Assembly (NCBI RefSeq): GCF_014837175.1
Contig: NZ_JACYFR010000003.1
Location: 124,001-188,000 of the forward strand
Origin: Cellulomonas sp. JH27-2
GTDB lineage: Bacteria; Actinomycetota; Actinomycetes; Actinomycetales; Cellulomonadaceae
Direction of reading: 5' to 3'
Length of the DNA: 64,000 nt
The notes beneath the pieces are model-generated. The model saw nothing but the letters and a program-made list of their open reading frames with translations, did not search any database and was not told the origin of the DNA. Made by a program: the position numbers and the translations under genes. Positions 47,031-55,499 of this stretch are shown here, piece after piece. How positions within the stretch are numbered: the first letter of the stretch is position 1; every line of letters begins with the position of its first letter.

Positions 47031-48461
47031 GTGCCCCGTCCCCGGATCCACCTCACCGCCGCCGACGACGCCGTCCGCGCGGGCCTCGCCGCCCTGCGGG
47101 CCGAGCTCGACATCCCCGACGAGATGCCCGCGGCGGTCGTCGACGAGGCGCGCGAGCGCGTCCGCTCGGGCCCGCTGCCCGCGAAGCGCATCGACGCCAC
47201 CGACGTCCCGTTCGTCACCATCGACCCCGCGGGGTCCACGGACCTGGACCAGGCGCTGCACCTGTCGCGGCGCGGCCCCGGCTTCCGGGTCCGGTACGCG
47301 ATCGCCGACGTCGCCGCATGGGTGGTCCCCGGCGGCGCGATCGACACCGAGGCCCGCAAGCGCGTCGTCACGCTCTACGCGCCCGACGGCCGCACACCGC
47401 TGCACCCCACGGAGCTGTCCGAGGGTGCCGCGAGCCTGCTCGCGGGCCAGGACGCCCCGGCGGTGCTCTGGACCATCGACCTCGACGCGGACGGGATGCC
47501 GGAGCACGTCGAGGTGGCGGCCGCGACGGTCCGCAGCCGCGCGCAGCTCGCCTACGACGACGTGCAGAAGGACCTCGACGCCGGCACGGCCGACGAGTCC
47601 CTCGCGCTCCTGCCGGTGATCGGGAAGCTCCGCCAGGCGGCGGAGGAGGCGCGCGGCGGCATCACCCTGCCGACGCCCGAGCAGGTCGTCGAGCGCGACG
47701 GCGACCAATGGGTCCTCCGCAGCCGCACCACGCTGCCCGTCGAGGACTGGAACGCGCAGATCTCCCTGCTGACGGGCATGAGCGCGGCGCGGATCATGGT
47801 TGACGCCCGCATCGGCGTGCTGCGCACCCTGCCGCCGGCGGACCCGCGGGACGTGGACCGCCTGCGCCGCGTGGCGGCCGCGCTCGGCGTCGCCTGGCCC
47901 GCAGGCCAGGAGCCCGGCGCGTTCCTGCGCGGCCTCGATGCGGCCGTTCCCGCCCACGCGGCCGTGCTGACTGAGGCGACCTCGCTGCTGCGCGGTGCCG
48001 CCTACGTCGCGTTCGACGGCTCGGTTCCCGACGCGTCGACCCATGCCGCGATCGCCGCGCAGTACGCGCACGCGACCGCGCCGCTGCGCCGGCTGGTCGA
48101 CCGGTTCGTCGAGACCCTGTGCGTGTCGCTGGCCGCGGGCGACGAGCCCGCCGACTGGGTCCGCGAAGCGCTGCCCGGCCTGCCCGCGCTCATGGCCGGC
48201 GGCGACCGGCGCGCGTCCGCCTACGAGCGCGGCTGCCTGGACCTCGTCGAGGCCGTGCTGCTCGACGGGCACGTGGGGCAGGAGTTCGACGGGGTGGTCG
48301 TCGACCGGCGCGACGACGGGCGCGTCGGTGTCGTCCAGCTGGCCGACCCCGTGGTCCGCGCCCGCATCGACGGGGCCGACCTGCCGTTGGGCCACGCCGT
48401 GCGGGTGCGGCTCTCCGCGGTGTCCGTGCCGGACCGTCGCGTGGAGTTCGCGCTCGTGTGA
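47031..48461 (+). CDS. RNB-domain ribonuclease (RNase II/R family)
   Basis: 476 residues from GTG. 3'-to-5' exoribonuclease core: FVTIDPAGSTDLDQALHLSR (about 61-80), followed by IADVAAWV, LYAPDGRTPLHPTELSE and HATAPLRRLVDRFV. Shorter than E. coli RNase II (644) and without evident cold-shock domains at the N-terminus; a C-terminal beta segment (GVVVDRRDDGRVGVVQL) may act as an S1-like part. The last Asp of the four-Asp site is Gln (DLDQ, about Q74), common in actinobacterial members, so activity is expected but not certain. Confidence 0.9.
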   Translation: MPRPRIHLTAADDAVRAGLAALRAELDIPDEMPAAVVDEARERVRSGPLPAKRIDATDVPFVTIDPAGSTDLDQALHLSRRGPGFRVRYAIADVAAWVVPGGAIDTEARKRVVTLYAPDGRTPLHPTELSEGAASLLAGQDAPAVLWTIDLDADGMPEHVEVAAATVRSRAQLAYDDVQKDLDAGTADESLALLPVIGKLRQAAEEARGGITLPTPEQVVERDGDQWVLRSRTTLPVEDWNAQISLLTGMSAARIMVDARIGVLRTLPPADPRDVDRLRRVAAALGVAWPAGQEPGAFLRGLDAAVPAHAAVLTEATSLLRGAAYVAFDGSVPDASTHAAIAAQYAHATAPLRRLVDRFVETLCVSLAAGDEPADWVREALPGLPALMAGGDRRASAYERGCLDLVEAVLLDGHVGQEFDGVVVDRRDDGRVGVVQLADPVVRARIDGADLPLGHAVRVRLSAVSVPDRRVEFALV

Positions 48462-48500
48462 CGCGGGAGTCACCCGCCCCGTGCCGGACCACCTCCGCGG

Positions 48501-49259
48501 GTGAGGCAGACTCGGACGGTGCAGACTCGAACCGTGCAGACCGGGACGTACGACGAACGCGACGAGCAGCCGGTGGCCTTCGAGGAGGCCGTGAGCATGT
48601 GGGCGCTGGCCGCCCGTGACGTGCTCGTCGAGACGGCGGGCGAGTATCACGCCGTGGTCCGCTACCCCGAGCTCGGCGAGCGGGTGCAGACGGCGTCCGG
48701 AGTGCGGACCACCAAGTCCGTGTTCCAGTGGGTCGACGAGGTGCTGCTGCGCGTCTCGGCGGAGTGTGCCGCCCGCGACGAGCCGCTGCTCTCCTCCCTG
48801 TGCGTGCGAGCCGACGGTTCCATGGGACCCGGTTACGCGCGCGCGGTGACGGCGTCGAGCGGCCGGCGACCGTCGGACCCCGACCAGCACGCGGCTGACG
48901 AGCGTCTGCGCTGCTACCAGGCGTTCGGTGCCGAGCTTCCCGCCGGTGGCGGGGTCGCGGGCCGCCCGACCAGCGCGCTGCGCCAGGCGCCGGTGCGTGC
49001 GTCCGCGACCCGCGTGCCCGGCTCGCCGCGGGCGTCGGCGGGTGCCGCGTCGCGTGACGGTGCGTCGGCCGGTGGGTCGTCCGCAGGGACGGCGACGAGT
49101 CGGTCGACCGCGGCGCGGGCCGCCAAGGACCCCTCGTCGGCCCCGACCCGCAAGACCACCGCGACGCGTGCTGCGGCACCCGAGCCCCCCGCACCCGCGG
49201 TCTGCCCGACGTGCTTCACACAGCTGCCCGCCACCGGGGTCTGCGACAACTGCGCCTGA
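48501..49259 (+). CDS. Hypothetical protein with C-terminal zinc-ribbon-like end
   Basis: 252 residues if started at the GTG at 48501; in-frame GTGs at 48519 and 48534 lie inside a 15-bp repeat and are also possible. The N-terminal 130 residues (AARDVLVETAGEYHAVVRYPELGERVQ) form a compact domain I do not recognise. A disordered Ser/Ala/Thr-rich linker follows (about 150-235). The end has CPTCFTQLPATGVCDNCA, two CxxC pairs that could bind zinc. Perhaps DNA or RNA linked; no function is claimed. Confidence 0.7.
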   Translation: MRQTRTVQTRTVQTGTYDERDEQPVAFEEAVSMWALAARDVLVETAGEYHAVVRYPELGERVQTASGVRTTKSVFQWVDEVLLRVSAECAARDEPLLSSLCVRADGSMGPGYARAVTASSGRRPSDPDQHAADERLRCYQAFGAELPAGGGVAGRPTSALRQAPVRASATRVPGSPRASAGAASRDGASAGGSSAGTATSRSTAARAAKDPSSAPTRKTTATRAAAPEPPAPAVCPTCFTQLPATGVCDNCA

Positions 49260-49298
49260 CGTCTTCCCGCGGACGCGCCGGCGTGGCACGTTGAGCGC

Positions 49299-49730
49299 AT
49301 GGCGACCTTCACCACCGTCCTGGCGCAGATGGGCAACAACGTGGGCATCGAGGTGCCCGACGACGTGATCGCGGAGCTCGGCGCCGGCAAGCGACCGCCC
49401 GTCGTCGTCACGCTCAACGGCTTCACCTACCGCTCGACCGTCGGCGTCATGGGTGGGCGCTCGCTGATCCCGGTCGCGGCGGCGATCCGTGCGTCCGCCG
49501 GCGTTGCGGGTGGAGAGGAGCACGAGATCACGCTCACGCTCGACGACCAGCCGCGGACCGTCGAGGTCCCCGACGAGCTGGCGCGGGCGCTGGACGCCGC
49601 AGGCGTGCGCGAGGCCTTCGACAAGCTCGCGCCGTCGCGCCGCAAGGAGGCCGTCCGGTCGGTCGTCGACGCGAAGGCTGAGGCGACCCGCGACCGACGC
49701 ATCGCGGCCGTCGTCGCCTCCCTCGCGTGA
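49299..49730 (+). CDS. DUF1905 protein with YdeI/OmpD-associated end
   Basis: 143 residues. DUF1905-like beta-fold from FTTVLAQMGNNVGIEVPDDVIAELGAGKRPPVVVTLNG (about 3-40), then the YdeI-type C-terminal helix pair APSRRKEAVRSVVDAKAEATRDRRIAAVV (about 111-139). The function of this family is unknown. Stop and next start overlap (TGATG), so it is translated with the YdeI gene. Confidence 0.88.
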   Translation: MATFTTVLAQMGNNVGIEVPDDVIAELGAGKRPPVVVTLNGFTYRSTVGVMGGRSLIPVAAAIRASAGVAGGEEHEITLTLDDQPRTVEVPDELARALDAAGVREAFDKLAPSRRKEAVRSVVDAKAEATRDRRIAAVVASLA

Positions 49731-50332
49731 TGGCGTCCGCCCGCGACACGGCGCCGCGGGTGCTCGTGGAGTCGGTCGAGCAGTGGCGGGAATGGCTGTC
49801 CGAGCACCACGCCGACGAGCCGCCCGGCTGCTGGGCCGTGACGTGGCGCGCCTCGTCGGGCGAGTCCGTGGTGACCTACGAGGAGCTGGTCGAGGGCGCG
49901 TTGTGCTTCGGCTGGATCGACTCCTCCGGCAAGTCGCTCGATGACCGCCAGACGATGCTGTGGTTCACGCGCCGCAAGCGGGGCAGCGGCTGGGCGGCGA
50001 CCAACAAGGCGCGCATTGAGCGGCTCGAGGCTGCGGGGCTCATGGGGCCGGCGGGGCGCGCGATGATCGACGCCGCGAAGGCCGACGGGTCCTGGACCCT
50101 GCTCGACTCGGTCGAGGCGCTGGAGGTGCCGCCCGACCTGGCCGCCGCGCTGGATGCGCTCCCCGGTGCACGTTCCACGTGGAACGACTTCCCCAAGAGC
50201 GTCCGCCGTGCCCACCTGGAGTGGCTGGTGCAGGCGAAGCGTCCGGCGACCCGCGCATCCCGCATCGAGCAGATCGCCACGGACGCGGCGAACGGCATCC
50301 GCGCCAACCAGTGGCCCCGTACGAGCCCCTGA
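49730..50332 (+). CDS. YdeI/OmpD-associated family protein
   Basis: 200 residues. VESVEQWREWLSEHHADEPPGCWAVTW at the start, GALCFGWIDSSGKSLDD and the C-terminal FPKSVRRAHLEWLVQAKRPATRASRIEQIA are the YdeI family signature. Linked in E. coli to antimicrobial-peptide resistance, but the mechanism is unclear. Coupled to the DUF1905 gene, which carries only the C-terminal part of the same family. The start is the ATG at 49730; a GTG at 49727 is adjacent. Confidence 0.88.
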   Translation: MASARDTAPRVLVESVEQWREWLSEHHADEPPGCWAVTWRASSGESVVTYEELVEGALCFGWIDSSGKSLDDRQTMLWFTRRKRGSGWAATNKARIERLEAAGLMGPAGRAMIDAAKADGSWTLLDSVEALEVPPDLAAALDALPGARSTWNDFPKSVRRAHLEWLVQAKRPATRASRIEQIATDAANGIRANQWPRTSP

Positions 50333-50377
50333 CCCCTGCCCGCCACCGCGACTGATCCACGCATCGGCGCGGGACGA

Positions 50378-50421
50378 CGCGAGGCCGGCGCCGGGACCGT
50401 TGTCCCGGGGCCGGCCTCGCG
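50378..50421. terminator. Long hairpin between convergent YdeI and MFS genes
   Basis: 20-bp stem with a single mismatch (CGCGAGGCCGGC outer arm, GGGAC/GTCCC inner) and a 4-nt loop. Both converging genes end within 50 bp. Probably terminates both. Confidence 0.75.
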
Positions 50422-50435
50422 GTCGTGCTGCGGCG

Positions 50436-51980
50436 TCAGGCCGCGATGGCGCCCTCGGCCGGGAGCTCGTCCTTCTTGGCCGTGATCATCACGGCCGCGA
50501 TGATCAGGGCGAGGATCAGCATGCATGCCGACCCGATCCACGCGACGTGGAACCCGGCCACCTCGGCGGTCGCCTGCAGCGCCTTGGACGCGGGGTCCCC
50601 ACCGGCGGCCACGAGGTCGGCCACCTTGTTCGTGGTCGCCGTGAGAGCGAACGTGTTCAGCAGGGCCAGGCCCAGCGAGCCACCGACCTGCTGCGACGTG
50701 TTCAGCACCGCCGAGGCGATGCCGGCGTCGTGCCCACCGACCCCGATGAGGGCCGTGCTGGACGCCGGGATGAACACCGCGGCCATGCCGAGGCTCATCA
50801 CGACGAGGCCCGGGAACACCGCGCCCCAGTACGACGACGTGGGCGACGTGCGCAGCAGCAGGAGCAGACCGGTCGAGGCGAACACCAGGCCGATGAGCAT
50901 CAGCGGCTTGGGGCCGACGCGCGGGAGCAGCTGGGCGACGACGCCGGCCATGATGATGATGCCGAACGAGAAGGGCAGGACGGCCATGCCCGCCTTGAGG
51001 GGTTCGTACCCGAGCACGCGCTGCAGGTACAGCGTCATGAACAGGAACATGCCGAACAGGCCGGCACCCACCAGCAGGAAGATCAGGTAGGACGCACCGC
51101 GGTTGCGGTTCAGGACGATCCGCAGCGGCAGCAGCGGGTTGGCGACCTTGCGCTCGACGATCACGAAGGCGACGAGCGCGACCACGGCCGCACCCAGCCA
51201 CGCGAGCACCACGGGGTCGGTCCAGCCCTGCGTGTGGACGGTGCCGTCCGCGTCGGTGACCTGCTTGGCGGCCTCGGTGAAGCCGTACACCAGCGAGACG
51301 AGCCCGACGATCGACAGCACCGCACCGGGGATGTCGAACCGGGTGTCGCCGTGCGCCTTCGACTCACGCAGCAGCGGGATCGCGAACGCGACCGTCACAG
51401 CCGCGATCGGCAGGTTGACCAGCAGGCACCAGCGCCAGTCGAGGTACTCGGTCAGGGCGCCACCGGCGATCAGGCCGATGGCCGCGCCACCGCCGGAGAT
51501 GGCACCGAAGACACCGAACGCGCGTGCGCGCTCCTTGCCCTCGGAGAACGTGACGGTGATCAGCGAGAGGGCCGCCGGCGCGAGCAGCGCGGCGAACGCA
51601 CCCTGCAGGGCGCGGGCGCCGTAGAGCATGCCCTCGTTCTGGGCCAGGCCGCCGAGCGCGGACGCGCCGGCGAAGCCGATGAGGCCGATGATGAACGCGC
51701 GCTTGCGGCCCATGTAGTCGGCGATGCGGCCGCCGAGCAGCAGCAGGCCGCCGAAGGCCAGCGTGTAGGCCGTGATGACCCACTGCAGGTTCTGCGGCGC
51801 GATCTTGAGGTCGTTCGCTGCGTCAGGCAGCGCGATGTTCATGATCGACGAGTCGAGGACGATGATCAGCTGTGCGATGGCGATGACCGCGAGGATGATC
51901 CACCGACGCGGGTCCGGCTCCTCGTGATGCGCCTCGACGGGAGGCTTGGTGACGGCGACTGCCGCGACGGGTTCGGACAC
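50436..51980 (-). CDS. DHA2-family MFS drug efflux transporter
   Basis: 514 residues with 14 membrane helices. IVLDSSIMNIALPDAANDL in TM1 (motif D1 of the 14-TMS family), GGRIADYMGRKRAFIIG (motif A) and GAFGAISGGGAAIGLIAGGAL (antiporter motif C) are present. Proton-driven export of drugs or toxic compounds. GTG at 51980 (MSEPVAAV) has GGAG upstream; the frame is open further. Divergent from ThrE; a symmetric site lies in the shared gap. Confidence 0.92.
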   Translation of the reverse strand: MSEPVAAVAVTKPPVEAHHEEPDPRRWIILAVIAIAQLIIVLDSSIMNIALPDAANDLKIAPQNLQWVITAYTLAFGGLLLLGGRIADYMGRKRAFIIGLIGFAGASALGGLAQNEGMLYGARALQGAFAALLAPAALSLITVTFSEGKERARAFGVFGAISGGGAAIGLIAGGALTEYLDWRWCLLVNLPIAAVTVAFAIPLLRESKAHGDTRFDIPGAVLSIVGLVSLVYGFTEAAKQVTDADGTVHTQGWTDPVVLAWLGAAVVALVAFVIVERKVANPLLPLRIVLNRNRGASYLIFLLVGAGLFGMFLFMTLYLQRVLGYEPLKAGMAVLPFSFGIIIMAGVVAQLLPRVGPKPLMLIGLVFASTGLLLLLRTSPTSSYWGAVFPGLVVMSLGMAAVFIPASSTALIGVGGHDAGIASAVLNTSQQVGGSLGLALLNTFALTATTNKVADLVAAGGDPASKALQATAEVAGFHVAWIGSACMLILALIIAAVMITAKKDELPAEGAIAA

Positions 51981-52096
51981 GGGTACTCCAAAGGGGAAAC
52001 GAGTGGGGAGGCGACGTCGCCGTGCTGCGGATGGTCCTCGCGTGGTCCGAGGACGTGAGTGCGGGACTGTGCTGCCAGACTCTGTCACGAGCCACT

Positions 52097-52109
52097 GACA
52101 CGACGTGTC
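52097..52109. promoter_or_regulatory. Symmetric site in the 322-bp DHA2/ThrE gap
   Basis: GACACG-A-CGTGTC is a perfect 13-bp palindrome about 117 bp upstream of the efflux gene; TGTCA/TGACA (52083-52087, 52096-52100) adds another inverted pair. The rest of the gap (51981-52302) holds no gene I can support. Near 52199 there is a short CGCAGG/CCTGCG stem followed by six A residues. Candidate repressor site; the regulator is not in view. Confidence 0.35.
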
Positions 52110-52302
52110 GCGCGAGCCGCCGGCCTGTCCCCGGCGGACTCGGTCCACCCAATCCGAGACTGGCCGGTTCCGTCAAGCGGATTGGCTGTGAGCGAAATCG
52201 CAGGTCATCCTGCGAAAAAAGGTTGCCTGAACGATTCGTCCGCACCTGTGCCGCCGGACCGAGGTCCTGCGCATCGCCGGCGCGGCGCGCGATGATGGAC
52301 CG

Positions 52303-53577
52303 GTGCCGACCACGCCGGACGACGACGAGCTCGACCTCATCCGCCGCTCGGGCGCAGCTCTGCGCGCCGGCCGGCTGAGCCTCGCGGCGGGCACCGGGAG
52401 CTACCGCGTCAAGGCGTCGATGGCGCGCCTCGCGCACGCGATGGGCGTCGAGCGCCACCAGGCCCACGTGACCCTCACGGAGATCACGGCGACCTCGCAC
52501 CGCGGCCTCTCGTTCCGCACGGAGGTCGCCGAGGTCCGCAACGTCGGCATCAACGCCGACCGCCTCGCTCGCCTGGAGCTCATGGTCACGGACGTGGAGC
52601 AGCGCTCGCGCCAGGCGGAGGCCGCGCCCGACGAGGTCGAAGCGCGGCTCGACGACATCGAGGCCGTCGGCCCGTTGTACCGCCCGCTGCTGAACGCGCT
52701 GTGGTCCGGCATCGCGTGTGCCGCGTTCGCGTTCCTCAACAACGGCGGCGTCGTCGAGGTCGCCGGCGTCTTCGTCGCCGCGAGCCTGGGGCAGGCCGTG
52801 CGCCGGGCCCTGCTGCACCGCGGCTGGAACCAGTTCGGCGTCACGATGCTGGCCGCCGCCGTCGCCTGCTTCACGTACCTGGCGCTGGTCACCGCACTGC
52901 ACGGCGCCGACGTCATCACCACCCGCCACGAGGCGGGCTACGTCTCCGCGGTGCTGTTCCTCATCCCGGGGTTCGCGCTGGTCACGGGCGCACTCGACCT
53001 CGCCCGCCTGGACTTCTCGGCCGGCGTCTCCCGCCTCACCTACGCCCTCATGATCCTCACCTCGGCGGCGCTCGCGGTGTGGGGTGTCTCGAGCGTCGTC
53101 GGCCTGGCCCCCGTGCCGCCCGCGCCGCTCGACCTGCCCACCTTCCTGCTGTGGGTGCTGCGTTCGCTGGCCAGCTTCGCCGGCGTCCTGGGGTTCGCGC
53201 TCATGTTCAACAGCCCGTGGCGGATGGCGGTGACTGCGGCCTCCGTCGGCGCGGTCGCCAACCTGGCGCGCCTGGGCCTGGTCGACGCGGGCGTCGCCAT
53301 CCAGGCGGCCGCGGCCGGCGCGGCCCTCGTCGTCGGCCTCCTCGCCGCCTACGTCGCGCCGCGCATCCACGTCCCGCGCGTGACGATCGCCGTGCCGGCC
53401 GTCGTCATCATGGTCCCGGGTGCCGCGGCCTACCGGGCCGTCTTCTTCCTGTCGGAGGGCCAGACCGTGCAGGCGCTCGCCTACGGCGTCCAGGCGGCGC
53501 TCGTCGTCGTGGCGCTGTCCATCGGCCTGGCCGTCGCGCGCATGCTGACCGACCCGACGTGGGGCTTCGAACGCTGA
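52303..53577 (+). CDS. Threonine/serine exporter (ThrE family)
   Basis: 424 residues. The N-terminal cytoplasmic ThrE domain (about 15-140: RAGRLSLAAGTGSYRVKASMARLAHAMG) is followed by ten membrane helices in two sets of five. GSYRVK and GVERHQAHVT are family markers; the second half (RVTIAVPAVVIMVPGAAAYRAVF) is the ThrE_2 domain. Exports threonine or serine, or di-peptides. GTG start. Divergent from the DHA2 transporter. Confidence 0.93.
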   Translation: MPTTPDDDELDLIRRSGAALRAGRLSLAAGTGSYRVKASMARLAHAMGVERHQAHVTLTEITATSHRGLSFRTEVAEVRNVGINADRLARLELMVTDVEQRSRQAEAAPDEVEARLDDIEAVGPLYRPLLNALWSGIACAAFAFLNNGGVVEVAGVFVAASLGQAVRRALLHRGWNQFGVTMLAAAVACFTYLALVTALHGADVITTRHEAGYVSAVLFLIPGFALVTGALDLARLDFSAGVSRLTYALMILTSAALAVWGVSSVVGLAPVPPAPLDLPTFLLWVLRSLASFAGVLGFALMFNSPWRMAVTAASVGAVANLARLGLVDAGVAIQAAAAGAALVVGLLAAYVAPRIHVPRVTIAVPAVVIMVPGAAAYRAVFFLSEGQTVQALAYGVQAALVVVALSIGLAVARMLTDPTWGFER

Positions 53578-53650
53578 ACGCGCAGGTCAGCGCGGCAGTC
53601 CGAGCGCGTTTTGCTGCCCGACGACCCGCCCAGGTACCCTGTGCTGGCCT

Positions 53651-53739
53651 GGAGACGTCGCATAGCCAGGTCTAGTGCGCGACCCTGCTAAGGTCGTGAA
53701 GGGGCAACCCTTCCGTGGGTTCAAATCCCACCGTCTCCG
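53651..53739 (+). tRNA. tRNA-Ser(GCT)
   Basis: Type II cloverleaf: acceptor GGAGACG/CGTCTCC, anticodon loop CTGCTAA (anticodon GCT, reads AGC/AGU), long variable arm (TGAAGGGGCAACCCTTCC) and TTCAAATCC T-loop. CCA is not encoded. About 89 nt, followed by a hairpin at 53745. Confidence 0.95.
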
Positions 53740-53744
53740 CGTTC

Positions 53745-53774
53745 CGAAGGCCCGGTCATCCGACCGGGCCTTCG
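53745..53774 (+). terminator. Terminator after tRNA-Ser(GCT)
   Basis: Perfect 13-bp stem CGAAGGCCCGGTC/GACCGGGCCTTCG with a 4-nt loop, 5 nt after the tRNA. The right arm lies in the last codons of the convergent LtrA gene. The arm matches that of the tRNA-Arg terminator. Confidence 0.85.
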
Positions 53775-54958
53775 TCGTTCCCGGAGCTGCGCCGGCGCTG
53801 CAGGCCGACGTCGCCGACGAGCACCGCGAGCATGACGGCGTTCGTGATCCAGCTCAGCGCCAGCGGGCTCACGGCGTCGCGCAGCGCGACGACGGCCACC
53901 GCGACGAGCGCCCCGACGAGGTGCGGCACCGACCACGGACCGCCCGTCGCGCGCCGGAACAGGGCGTTGCCCAGGAGGTAGACGGCCGCGGCGCCGCACA
54001 CCAGGCCGGCAGTCCAGGGCGCAGTGTGACCCGACGGATGGGCCAGCACGAGCTCGTCGCCCACGGCTGTCAGGACGATCCCCGCCACCAGCAGGAAGGG
54101 GATGTACGTGTACGCGGTCTGGGCGACCATCCCCGGCTCGTCACGGGACTCGAAGTACTCGGCGGCGGACTGCTCGGCGCGATCGAAGAACAGCAGCCAC
54201 ATGAGCACGGTGGACGCGAACGCGGCCAGGAACGCCCAGACGACGGCCGACGACACCTCGAGCTCGGCGAACGCTGCGCCGGTCACGACGATCGACTCGC
54301 CCAGGCTGATGATGATGAACAGGGCGACGCGCTCGGCCATGTGCGCCCCGCGCACCACCCACGTGCGCGGGTCCGTCGCGCCGAGGCCCGGCACCCGGAA
54401 CAGCGCTCGCGGCCCGACGACGTCGATCAGCGCCGCGACCACCCACAGCCACAGCCTCGCGTCCTCGACCAGCGCGCCCACCACCCAGAACGCCCCCGAG
54501 ACCATCAACCACACCGTGATGCGGACGAAGTTCAGTGCGTTGTCAGGCCAGTGGCGCCCCATCGCCCACACGGCGAACGCGGAGCGCCCCACCTGGATCG
54601 CGACGTACGGCAGCGCGAACAGCAGCGCCTTGCCCTCGAACGCCTCGGGGATCGCGCTGGACATGAGCAGGCCCAACAGCATGAGCACGAGCAGCATCGT
54701 GCGGACCGGAACCGTCTCCGGATCCAGCCAGTTGGTCACCCAGGTCGTGTCGATCCACAGCCACCACACGGCCCAGCCCAGCACCAGGGTATGGAGCAGC
54801 GTGGTCCCGTCCGGGTGCGCGATGAGGCTGTGCGACAGCTGCGTCACGGCGAACACGAAGACGAGGTCGAAGAACAGCTCGACGTACCCGACCCGGTGTC
54901 CGTCACCGTGCCGCAGCACGTCGGACCGCATCCCCCACGACCCGTCCACCAGCGCCAT
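53756..54958 (-). CDS. Low-temperature-requirement protein A (LtrA) family
   Basis: 400 residues with about ten membrane helices. YVELFFDLVFVFAVTQLSHSL (about 25-45) is the diagnostic opening, followed by ERVALFIIISLGESIVVTG and LFFDRAEQSAAEYFES. First described in Listeria; the molecular role is unknown. Start ATG 54958 (MALVDGSWGMRS); an ATG at 55000 adds 14 residues. Its final codons share DNA with the tRNA terminator. Confidence 0.9.
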   Translation of the reverse strand: MALVDGSWGMRSDVLRHGDGHRVGYVELFFDLVFVFAVTQLSHSLIAHPDGTTLLHTLVLGWAVWWLWIDTTWVTNWLDPETVPVRTMLLVLMLLGLLMSSAIPEAFEGKALLFALPYVAIQVGRSAFAVWAMGRHWPDNALNFVRITVWLMVSGAFWVVGALVEDARLWLWVVAALIDVVGPRALFRVPGLGATDPRTWVVRGAHMAERVALFIIISLGESIVVTGAAFAELEVSSAVVWAFLAAFASTVLMWLLFFDRAEQSAAEYFESRDEPGMVAQTAYTYIPFLLVAGIVLTAVGDELVLAHPSGHTAPWTAGLVCGAAAVYLLGNALFRRATGGPWSVPHLVGALVAVAVVALRDAVSPLALSWITNAVMLAVLVGDVGLQRRRSSGNDEGPVG

Positions 54959-55059
54959 GGGCGCGATCCTGCCAGGCGACGTGGGCGGGGTCACGCGCAT
55001 CCGGTTTGGGATAGCACCCGATCACCCGGTATCGTCTACCGCGGCTCGTCAAGAGCCAT

Positions 55060-55132
55060 GCGCCCGTAGCTCAATGGATAGAGCATCTGACTACGGATCA
55101 GAAGGTTGGGGGTTCGAGTCCCTTCGGGCGCA
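55060..55132 (+). tRNA. tRNA-Arg(ACG)
   Basis: 73-nt cloverleaf: acceptor GCGCCCG/CGGGCGC, D-loop with AATGGAT, anticodon loop CTACGGA (anticodon ACG, reads CGN through inosine), T-loop TTCGAGTCC. CCA is not encoded. Confidence 0.96.
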
Positions 55133-55137
55133 CACAC

Positions 55138-55172
55138 CGAAGGCCCGGTCTCCTCGTGAGACCGGGCCTTCG
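55138..55172 (+). terminator. Terminator after tRNA-Arg
   Basis: 15-bp perfect stem CGAAGGCCCGGTCTC/GAGACCGGGCCTTCG, 5-nt loop, 5 nt after the tRNA. Shares the 13-base arm CGAAGGCCCGGTC with the tRNA-Ser terminator at 53745. Confidence 0.88.
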
Positions 55173-55253
55173 TCGTCGCCGGACCGGACACTGCGCGTGA
55201 CGGGAAAACCTGGTCGAATCCCACACGCACGCACCGAGTGGTACGTTCGGCTC

Positions 55254-55499
55254 GTGAGTGGGACGTACGCCGTCACGATGGGCGACCGCGGGCGCCTCGT
55301 CGTGCCCGCTGAGCTGCGCGAGCACGCTGGCCTCGCAGCGGGTGATCCGCTGATCCTGCTCGAGACGTCCGCCGGCGTCGTGATGATGACGCGGGACCAG
55401 GCCCTCGCGCAGGTGCGTGCGCAGCTCACGGGCGAGTCGCTCGTCGCCGAGCTGGTGCGAGAACGACGCACGGCAGCGTCGGCCGAGGACCGCCGTTGA
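55254..55499 (+). CDS. vapB: AbrB-like antitoxin (VapB type)
   Basis: 81 residues. SpoVT/AbrB swapped-hairpin N-terminus (YAVTMGDRGRLVVPAELREHAGLAAGDPLIL, about 5-35) for DNA binding, and a C-terminal helix (VRERRTAA) that would cover the toxin. GTG start. Its stop overlaps the toxin start by 4 bp, typical of a coupled toxin-antitoxin pair. Expected to repress its own promoter. Confidence 0.85.
   Translation: MSGTYAVTMGDRGRLVVPAELREHAGLAAGDPLILLETSAGVVMMTRDQALAQVRAQLTGESLVAELVRERRTAASAEDRR

Noticed and set aside
52199..52225. Short CGCAGG/CCTGCG stem followed by six A residues taken as a terminator
   Set aside because: A-run is on the wrong side for plus-strand termination, and for the minus strand the T-run precedes the stem.
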